A program made the position numbers and the translations under genes. The notes beneath the pieces are model-generated. The model saw only the letters and a list, made by a program, of their open reading frames with translations, was not told the DNA's origin and made no database searches. Shown piece after piece: positions 35,701 through 47,000 of a stretch of DNA of 64,000 nucleotides. The DNA is taken from positions 17,153,738 through 17,217,737 of the forward strand of contig OY992833.1 of the NCBI GenBank assembly GCA_963921425.1, read 5' to 3'. The first letter of the stretch is position 1. Each line of letters begins with the position of its first letter. The stretch comes from Dryas octopetala (Eukaryota > Streptophyta > Magnoliopsida > Rosales > Rosaceae).

Positions 35701-38700
35701 GTTGTTAAAGAACTGGTTGTTAGCAGAGGGGGTGGGTCGGGCTGGGTGGGGAAGCAGTCGTCGTTCGAGAAGTCGAAGATGAAGTTAGACGGGTTCTTGG
35801 GGCGGGTCGAGTTGTTGAAGGTTGTTAAAGAACTAGTTGTTTGCAAAGGGGGTGGTTTGGGCTGGTGAGGGGAAGGGGTGGGTCGGCGCTGGGTGAAGGG
35901 GAGGGGGTGGGTTGGGCTGGGTGAGGGGGATGGGGTGGGTCAGCGCTGGGTGGGGGAATGGGGTTTCGGGGTGGGGCTGAGGTGGGGTCTGGGTAGATAG
36001 GAGAGATGGGTCGGGGTTGGGGGGGGGGGAGGGAGGTGGGTCGGGGCTGGGTGAGGGGGATAGGGTGGGTCGGGGCTGGGGGGAGGGGTGGGGGGGAGCT
36101 GGGTAGAGTTATTTTTTTAGTTTTAGTTTGTAAACTATTTTTTTTATGATTATTTTTATTTTTTTATTTTTTAATAATTTTTTAAGTTAAAAGATGTTTT
36201 TGCCCCTCAAAATTGGTATGTTTGACCGAAAATCCTTAATTGAGCCAAATAGAAAGTTTGGGATCCTTAATTGGAACAAAGTGAATGTCGCATCCTCAAC
36301 TGCGACAAGGGGTATAGTATGAGTCCTTTTGCTAAAATTATCCCAAAAAGAAAACCCTCAAAATCACCCCTCAAGTTGTTGTATCATTTCATAACAAACT
36401 TGTTGTGCTAAAGTTTATTATTTGGTCAAGCATATAGATTATACTAATTTTTGTCTTGCTATTGCAACCTTGTTAGGTAACTTTGCATTTTATTTGGGGG
36501 ATAAGTAATAACTACATTAGAATGAGTTAAATGGAAAAGCTGTCTTTATTGTCCATTTGAACAACCATCACCAAAATTGGTACTCAATTTTCGAAGCTTC
36601 TCTCTTTCTCTCTCTCAAGCTTTACAGTTCCTCTCTAGAAAACACCAAAAGATGCATAAAGTAGTGCCTTTCACAGCTCTCTAATTATTTAACCAATCCA
36701 TGTGTGAACACTATTTTTTGAAATGCTTGTATGCGTGCAAACTGTTAATTTTGTGAGGGTGTTTGGTTTAACTAGCTGTGCATCATTTACTGTCAAATTC
36801 CATACATGTTGGCGTGAGAAACCATGCAGTTGCTTTTTCATCTAATGTTTTGTAATCACCTTAAGCAATTATTAATTCTTCCCCTTCCAATGTTGGTAGG
36901 TGTATTCTTGATGGTGAGATGTTGGTCTGGGACACATCTTTGAATCGTTTTGCTGAGTTTGGTTCAAATCAAGAAATAGGTTTTCATTTTTTTTTTCCTG
37001 ATTAATTTTTTCTCGATATGGTCTTTTTTCATTTTCTGCATTTTCCATTTTTAAATTTGTTTTCCTTGTCTTACTCTTACAGCCAAGGCAACGAGGGACG
37101 GATTTGACACTGATAAGCAGGTTTTCTTTTTTGTAATATTTTCTTTTATATTCAGGACTACCGAGCTAGAGTACAGCTAACTCTTTATGTTCCCCCTCCT
37201 CATGCAGTTGTGCTGTATCCTTTTTGTGTTGACCTCGCTCCAAGTTGAGGTCCAGGTCTAACTTTTCAAGCATTTCAATGTGATTGATGGTGAAAAATCA
37301 TTGAATCTGCAATTCAAAATGTGAGGGACAGTTATGTAAAAAGTTGATTGTCTGTACCTTGACATGAAATTGACTAGATGTTGCATTTGATATCCTCTAT
37401 GTCGGAGATACTAGTGTAATTCATCAGAGCTTGAAGGAACGACATGAGCTTCTCCAGAAAGTTGTGAAGCCTTTAAAGGGTCGTTTAGAGATTTTAGTGC
37501 CTAATGGTGGTCTTAATGCTCACCGTTCTTCAGGTAAAAACATTTTAGATATTCATAATTTGTTTATATGTTTTATTCAATATAGTAAAAAAATTTACCC
37601 TATGCATTGTGATTGATCAGTGGATTTTGTTGGTTTAGTTGACATTTTTATATTATCATCTCCTTGGTAGTGTTTTGATTTAGTGTAGACCAGCACTGGT
37701 CAAGTTTCCAACCTATGCTCTGGATTGTGTTGTAGGTGAAGCAAAGCTTTAGTCTAAGATTTGCAGTTTTAAGGAGATCAACTTTAACTAATTCAAAATT
37801 TGTTCTTATAACCGAATCTTTTTTTTTTTTTTTTTTTTTTTTCCATCAAGGCAGATGAGGATTGGGTCAACTTTGTTCATGATATCTTGGACAAATCATG
37901 TTTCTTGGTTGCCATACCGAAGTCATGTGGTCCTGACTAAATCATTTAGATCTGTGGACTCCAACATTGACTTGTATGACTAAATCTTTTAGGTTATCTG
38001 TTGGGAATTTGTGGCTGCAAGACTCTCTCTCTGTCTTGTCTCTATCTCCTCCCTTTTCTTGTAAGGGAGGCGACTGGGTGGTCATTAGGAGGGTAGAGGT
38101 CAGGGATGCTGCATTGTTCACGCTTCTCTCCTGCTAGATTACTCTTATGTCACTGAAGTAGCACTACCAAACACAACCTTCTTTTCTTTATGGTGACTTC
38201 TTAGTCAAGCTACTTGATGGAATGTCTGTTATTTTACACCATTATCTGTCACGAGTTGGAACACTTTAACTAATTTGTTGCCTCTACTGCTTCATTCAAA
38301 AAGTGGAATCCCCACATCTGTGGACACTATATCCTCTATGAAGTCGAGCATGTTGTGATGACTGATGAGAACTGCCCCCTGCGCTTGTCAATGAGTTTCA
38401 TCTAAAATGTAGGATTTTCTATGGAGGTATAAAACCTCCTAAGTATTATGTATCTAGCATGGGGAGAAACTTGTGAGAGTAATCTTTGATGAGAATTCCT
38501 CTAAAAAGATAATCATCTTTAACCTGTGGAAAAGTTGTGTATGTAAACTTACTATGTGATCCAACTGGGTTTGGGAATTTTTTTTATCCCAGTAAAAAGT
38601 TATTCTCTATGGGAGAGAAATTTTACGAAAAAAGAAAGATGAAATAGAGAAAGAAGCACAAGATTCCCATCATTATTGTCTGGTGTTATGTTGATGGGTT

Positions 38701-40414
38701 AGCATACTCCTCTTCTGCCCCATTGGCAATTCCTGGTATACAAATACAATGATGTTTTTTTTTGTCCTTGAAAGTTAATCAATGCCAAATAATTTAATAT
38801 TTACCAGTGGATCAATGTCTTACCCATGCTGGTCATGCAGGGGAACCTTGTTGGTCGCTTATTGCTCATAACGTGGATGATGTCGAGAAGTTTTTTAAAG
38901 AAACCATCGAAAATAGGTCAGCATTCCATGTATTATAAGGTCAACAGAAATTCAACTGATTTTTTAGCTTTGAGGGCCATACCCTCAGAATTCTAGTTAG
39001 TTAGAATGGACTATGATTGTTGTTTATCACGTCTATTCTTCCGGAAAAACTTTTCTTGCAAGATTGATTTTAATTTTCTTTACTGTCTGATTTCATCTTT
39101 GTTCTACATATATAATATGTATGTATATTTTATTCTCTCTCTCTTTTTCATGGTATGTTTTATGTTGCTAGGTTCTGTGTTGGTTCAGCTAAATTGAAAA
39201 GTTAATTTTTTCTACACTACTTGCAGTTTACCTTTAAAATTATGTAAGGATGATCACGCCCATCAAATGTCGAACATGAGAAAAATTTGAATAATACAAA
39301 TTCAAGTAATAAGCCCTTTTCCCCATGCTGTATTAGCATCTTAATTTCTCCATGTCTGAAATCAATGTTCTCTCTTGTTCCTTGTATTGAATTTATAGTT
39401 GTTCTTTGAGATAAATGTCTTATGTGTACATTATCAAATTGAGTTGTTCACGTGTCATTTGATCAGTTGTTTTCTTAAGCTCATATATCATTTTTTTTTT
39501 CCATTTAGAGATGAGGGGATTGTTTTAAAGGACCTTGGTTCTAAATGGGAACCTAGTGATCGTAGTGGAAAGTGGTTAAAATTGAAGCCGGATTACATTC
39601 GTGCTGGTTCTGATCTGGATGTTCTTATCATAGGTCTGTAATTTATTTTTTTTAAATTCTTATCTACCTCAAAGAAACATGTTGGATTTATCATATCTGC
39701 TATAGTTTTTTAGTTAAATTTTGGCATACGTGTGTTTAGGAGGGTACTACGGTTCTGGACGTCGTGGAGGGGAGGTCAGTATGCAATCCTTGCTAATGTA
39801 CTAATCTATTCCCCTGTCCCACCCAAACACACACGCGTCTGTGTGTGTAAATGTGTATCACGAATTCTCTTAAGGTCCTCAAATAAGGTTATGTTTCTCA
39901 ACTGTTTAGATTATATATAGACAACTGAGATACATGCATCTCACTCACTGTGCATCTCAGTTGTTTTTATCTGATATAAATGTTGAGAAACAACCTGATT
40001 TAAGGATCTTAGGAGAGAAGAATTGTGTATTCATATATATATATAGATATATTTTTGTTTGAGTTAGCTCTAGTGATAAATTTATCATTATTGCAGGTAG
40101 CTCAATTCCTGGTGGGTCTTGCTGAGCGTCCAGTCCCAAATACATACCCAAGAAGGTAAGTATTTTTCAATGGTTAGTTGATCTATACAAAATGATTGTC
40201 CTCAAATATTGGAGCAGCAACTTAGATTTTGTATTGTCTTATGAAACGAAGATTACCCATATTTGTTCAGTAAATCTTTCTAAGAATGCTTCCTGAGCAG
40301 TCTCTCATCATTATGAAGGATAACTATTGAAACTGATTGCCCAAACCATAACTTATATGAAATGATGATGCACCATGCTTTTGTGGGGAGATGAGCAAAG
40401 AGTTAGTTGAATAC

Positions 40415-40450
<36 letters not shown>

Positions 40451-43400
40451 ATAATAAAAGTTGATGTTGGTCTTCACTGTTGGCTTCCCTCTTGATGGAA
40501 TTTAAGGATTTATCTCTTTCTTTTGTAATGTTGGATTGGAGGGCAGCTGTAGGATGAGATCTCATTGTTTTTTTTGGTCATTTCATTTATAGATTAGATC
40601 TGTATCTCTGAGGTATTGTTCTGTTTTCTTTGTTCTGTATGATTGTCATTGCTTCTGTATTTCTGATGTGGATTTCTTGTCCACTGCCTATTTATTTTTG
40701 TTAGTAAAAGTAGATGTTATTAACAGAGTATAACCGTATTGTATGCTTATGTTAATCTTTATGGTAAGCTTATTGAAATCATGTTCTGGCTTAATGTGGG
40801 ATTTGCGACCTTGAGTTAACAAAATATAAGCAAGCTCCAATAAATTTCTTTAACCTTCCTGAAAAGATGATTTCAATTATGTGTTTAACTATAGGATTTG
40901 GCCATGAGCGATGCAGATACTATCTGTTAGTTTGATGCATTCAGTTTTATATACATTGCTGGGGCTGCTCTCTAACAGATTTAGCTTTTGAGATCAGCAA
41001 TAACTTAAATTTTTTTTTTTTTATAGGAAATGCAATAACTTAAAACTATTGAACTGATATGGTTTTGTCTTAGACCCGTTTATCCACCAATTTATTGGCA
41101 GCCTTTTTTTTCCCCAAAAGAAACGAACTTTATTGGTCATCTTAAAATGATACAGAACTGTGGACAAGATATCCACATCCTAAATACAACATTAGAATAC
41201 ACAGGAAAATATTTAGCTCTAACCTAGGAAAAATGAAAAATGAGCACTATACTACAGCTACCTTCAAATCTAACAATATAGAAGAAAAGCAAAAGTCCTT
41301 AATTCCGCAGAAACAGAAGCCCACGACAAAGACCAAAAATTTACTTTATCCCGAAGTTCCTTCACTCCTTCCCCTTTGTAGTCTTTAAAATCCTCCTATT
41401 CCTCTCCATCCAAATAACTCAGACCACCGCCCAAATGCTATAACGGATAAGCCCATAGAATTTCAGCCTTCCTCCCTCCATGAAACACGGCATGATTTTC
41501 AATTAGCAGAGAATGGCGCCCTGATGCAATTACCAATTCATAGCCATGATAAGACGCCATCACTTTTGCATGTGTTTCTAGCTTTTTTTGATGTTTCTAT
41601 ATTCTTCCAATTTCTTTACATATGAACAAGTTGATTTCTTGATTTTGGTTGGCCTTATCTATTGGGTTAGATCCTTGCCTGGGTAATTTATACTAGAGTT
41701 CAATATGCTTTAAGCCGATTCATACTTAGGTTGTTGCTACTATCTCTTTAAACATAAACTAGTTGATTGTTTCTTTTGGGTGGTCTTTATCTATCTGGTA
41801 GGATTCCTACCTGGGTCATTTTATACTAAATTTTGAATATGAATCGGCTGACTCAAAGTTGGCTTGCTGCTAAAATATTGACTCAGAGTAGGTTGCATAT
41901 GCACTGTGTTACGTTGTTTGTTGGCGCTCTATGTTTTCGGTAATGTACTTCAAAACACTAGGGAACCTAAAGCATCATTGGTGCTTGTTATCCTTGCAGA
42001 TTTGTATCCTTTTGCAGAGTGGGTACTGGACTTTCTGATGAGGAGCTAGATGCTGTTGCTACCAAATTAAAGCCTTATTTGAGGTATTTTGTTTTATAAC
42101 TTAACATTGTGGTAGCTCCTCAGGTCATTCAAGAAAATATCCAATGAGCAACATAAAATGCCCATTGAAACAACCAGAACAGATTGTGCTGTGACAGTTT
42201 AATTGATGGCCATTAAATTTATGGTCTTGGACCGAAAATTGATTTCATTGGTGATTTTCAGTGTGGTTTAATAATCTTAGGACCCATCAGTTTGACTATT
42301 TTATAATGAATGAGAAATGCCGTTGAGATAGTGCTTGGAGCTGACACCCAAATAGGACATGTTTGGCAAATTACTGGTACCGGGAATGATAAGTCTGCTT
42401 ATATGGTCAAATACTACATCTTATAAAAAAAAATACTATACCTTATGGCAACAAAATACTAGGCATTAGGTGATATACTTTTTTATTTGGTACAAATATA
42501 AATTGAATTGCTCTCTGTTCTGTCAGGAAATATGACTACCCAAAAAAGGCACCACCAAGTTTTTATCAAGTAACGAACAATTCAAAAGAGAGACCAGATG
42601 TTTGGATTGAAAGCCCCGAAAAGTTAGTATGATTGCGACTGTAGGTCTGCTGTGTATTCATTTTCAGCATATATATTCAGTTATCTTTTTCCTTTTCCAC
42701 CTTTGTATTGCAGATCAATAATACTTTCTATAACAAGTGACATCCGAACTATAAGGTCTGAGGTACGTCCTAACAGCTGTAATATCAATTGTGATTCATT
42801 TAATATTCTGAATTTTGCATGTAACTCTAGTATGAAGGTCAGAGTATATAGGTTGTATTTTGAGTGTGACTTGGTCATTATTCGACTGAGCTGTTGGCTG
42901 TTGCATTCTTCCAGGTTTTTGCTGCACCATACAGCCTGAGATTTCCACGCATTGATCGAGTTAGATATGATAAACCTTGGCATGAATGCCTTGATGTGCA
43001 ATGTAAGAAGATCGAATTTGTTCCAAATGCATCATGGGATTGTAGTTTTACTTATGTTTACCAGTATATTACTAATTTTCTAAACTATGATTCCTCTCTA
43101 TTTCCTTAGTTTCAGCATCAAAGATGGGGTAAGCTCTTAACTGTCGCACGCTTAAAATTTTTGGTTATTTGCTTTTCTTCTGTTGCAGCATTTATAGAGC
43201 TTGTAAATTCAGGCAATGGTACCACACAAAGGGGGACGGATTATGATGGTTCACAGGATAATAAAAAGAAACACAAAAAATCTTCTAGAAAGGAAGAAAA
43301 AAGAAATATGTCTGTTGTTCCCTCTCATTTAGTTCAGACTGATGTTTCTGGCGTCAAGGAGGACACATTAATATTTTCAAATATGATGTTTTGTATCCTT

Positions 43401-44013
43401 TGAGGTTTCCGCTAAGTTACTATCTTAATATCTGAGTCAAGTGATTGACAAAATTACCTGATCTTTCATTTTAGATTTTTCTTAAGATAATAATAATTAT
43501 TTTTTCTTTTCTGGGGCATGTTGTCAGCTTCCATGTACAATGGTTATATTTTCTGCATTTTGTCCCTTTCTTGTTTTTCCATTAAGGGGTTGGTGGGGGG
43601 AGTGCTTTAGGTGGAAGAGATGATGCACATGCGTTTGATAACCCCAGAAGAAATTATTCTTTAACATCTTTCCTCAAGGTGTTTTATGTAGATAATATCC
43701 AAAATATAAATTGAATAAAATAAAAGGCGATACAATTCACATGCAATTGGAACCAATCAAATTGGTTATTTTGATACTAGTGACCAATAATTGCATCTAT
43801 TTGTTCAATGACTTATCAAAATGGGATATGGTACAGTACTGGATTTTGAATCCTTTTCTGCTGTACTGTGTTGTCCTTGACATGTTCAGACTTTGTTAAT
43901 GTGCCTCCAACTCATTCTCTTGATTCGTTGCACAAAATTGTTGTTGAGAATGGGGGTACTTTCTCTATGAATTTGAATAACTCAGTTACACACAGTGTTG
44001 CAGCTGATAGCAA

Positions 44014-44065
<52 letters not shown>

Positions 44066-47000
44066 GAGACAATTAAGATTGGCTCTAATCAATAATAACT
44101 TAATTTGACAGGGATTAAGTATCAGGCAGCAAAACGTCATGGAGATGTCATTCATTTCTCATGGGTATTGGATTGTAGTTCTCAAAAGAAGCTCCTTCCT
44201 TTACAGCCAAAGTCAGTGACAGTATCTCATCAATTGCATATTTGAAAAGACAATGCAAAATATGATTCCTATCATGATTGTACAATGCTTTGAATTCTTT
44301 TTTTGTTGAAGGTTCTATCTCTTCATATCTGACTCTTCAAAGAAGAAGTTGCAAGAAGAGATCGATGAATTTTCTGACTCGTACTACTGGGATCTTGACC
44401 TTGCGGACATCAAGCAGGTATATACACAGAATTCTTAATTGCTCACCAAACAGTGAATTTGCTCTATTATATATGGAGTGATATAAGAAGAAAGCAAAAG
44501 AAGCATCAGATTTAAGTTTGAGTACTTATGTTTACCTTTGATATATTTAGTACTGGTAGTACTACTGGTGGGGGAGGCAGGCTTTTGATAGACAATGAGG
44601 TAATTTGTCTATTTTATTCTTTTCAGCTTTTAAGCAATGTGTATAGATCAGAGGATACCAAAACTATCGACCATTACAAGACAAAATACTGTCCATTGAA
44701 GAAATGGTCTCACTTTCACGGCTGCTGCATTTACTTTAACCCATCAATTCATTCCTTGTAAGATCTGTTGGTTATATAAAGTTTTCTCGGGAGACAGATT
44801 ATATCATTATATTACCCTTTTTTCCTACATATTCTCAAATTTCTGTTATTTTCTTTCTGATTAACATTTGATTATAGGAAACCGGATTGGAAAGTCCTGT
44901 TAGGACTCACACTGAGAAGGTTGAAGATTGAAGTCATCATGGGTGGTGGCAGAGTCACTGACAGTCCTGCTCATGCTACCCATTTGGTAGTCTTGTCAGT
45001 GCAGGGTATTGATGTGGAATTTGAAATTTTATTGCAAAGGTAACCTATGGCTCATAATTTTTGGACTTATATGATTAATTATTCTCAGTCTCTTTAATTG
45101 AGGGTGACTGCTGGCTTCTTCTGATAAATAAGATATGTGAACTTATTATTGAAAATTTGAAACATTATTAACATGCAAACACATTAGGTTTCTCGGAACC
45201 TCCAAACATTATTAACATGATTATTTTTGTTTTTATGACTAATTTGTTTATTGGCGGTTTTCATCAATTATGGATGCTCAGTACTTCAATTGTTCTCCCC
45301 CCAATCATGGGTGTGCGATCACTTTAATTTCGGTACTTTTATGGATGTGTCCATATCATGTTTAGGGATGGTATTTATCGCATCTGATGAACAAAAAGTA
45401 ATATGTTCACTCATTTGCTTTCCAACTATATTGGCAGAGGTGTTTTTTCTCGCATGACTTGATTTTTTCTTTTATCTTGGGGAGGGGGATCAAACTTGGG
45501 ACTTCTCCAACATTGTGGAGGGAAATACTAGTAGACCATTTGCAAGTTGGTTCTTGCATGACGTGATTGACAACATGTTGGTGAGAAAATTGATTATTCA
45601 CGATAATTAATCAAGAATCATGCAGTAAAGGCGTATGCATTTGAAATTGAGTTCCTGTAGTACGATTTGTCTTGAGTGGTGTCACTTGTTTCTCACCATG
45701 GCCGTATGCATGGTTTTTATAATAGCCATTGTAACTATCAAATTTCATGTTAAGAAGACACATGTTTCAATTTCTTCTTTCAACTTATGGTTGGTTAAAT
45801 GCATGGCTTCTTTTTTTTTTTTTTTTTTTTTCTTTTTCTTTCCCCTTAAATGATACTATAAGGCTTTGTTAAGGTGATTTAGACATGATTATCATTATAA
45901 GAGGACAAGTTGTTTGCTCTGTCCTATTCCCCAGTTTTAGGTCCTGTTGTTTTTCCCCACTACAACGGAAATAGCTTTTCCCAATGTCCTCCCCTTTCCT
46001 CATTACAGCTGTTATCTATATCAATTTAGTCCTTGACCTTTTCTCCGTTTATCTTTTCATTATTGATTTCTCTATGTTACAGTTTCACTCAAGTAGAGAA
46101 ACGCTTTCTGCATAACAAAAGGTTGCATATTGTTGGATCTCAATGGTTGGAAGACTGCCTGGAAAGGAACCAAAGACTGCAAGAAGAAACATATAGTTTA
46201 AAACCCAATGGGTTGGACGAATGGGAAGAATCCAACATTGAAGAGTGGTGAGTGAAAATATTTTAAAATAATATTTCAAACCATTTCCACTCTGCAGTGT
46301 GTGTATGTTCTTTCTTTTCTTTTCCCTTTTTTTGTTTTTTTTTGTTTTTTTTTTTTGTAAGGAGGTGTTTATAGGTCATGCTTTGGGTATTGGTGTCTAC
46401 TGCTGTTTCACTTATTTGGTATTGGGCTGTACGTATTGTTAAAGCCTACTAAATGAAATCAGTTGATTTGACTTGTAGAGGCTGTTCTGATCACAAATTT
46501 GTCCATAGGTATAATCAATCTAACAAGAGTCCATATGTATTTCAGATTTATGACATGGAAAACAACAGTCCAAGACGGATTTACCTATGTCCGGTGACCT
46601 ATAACCTATTTTTTTGTTGAAAAGAAATGCTTAAAACCCAGTTTTCCCTATCTCTCTGTGGAAATCACATCTCATTCTTTTCCAATACCATATAAGTTAT
46701 TTATCTTCTTGAACATAGGTGATCCATTTTAGACTGTTATCGTGAGGTCTAGAAGATATGATTTTAGAAAAGAAAATATAAATAAGATAGAAAAATGATT
46801 GCTAAGACATATTGCTAAGACATATTGCTCAAGGTTAGCTGTCGTTTAGCAATTTGTTTCCTCTTTTATTCTCTCATTATTTTCTTAATTTTGTTTTTCC
46901 ACTTAATGATGTACACTGTGGGGCATTTCTCTTATAATAACTCTTGGAAATAACCTACTAATCTGTGGGGGACTTCTTCATGGTATGTCAAATTTGTTTA

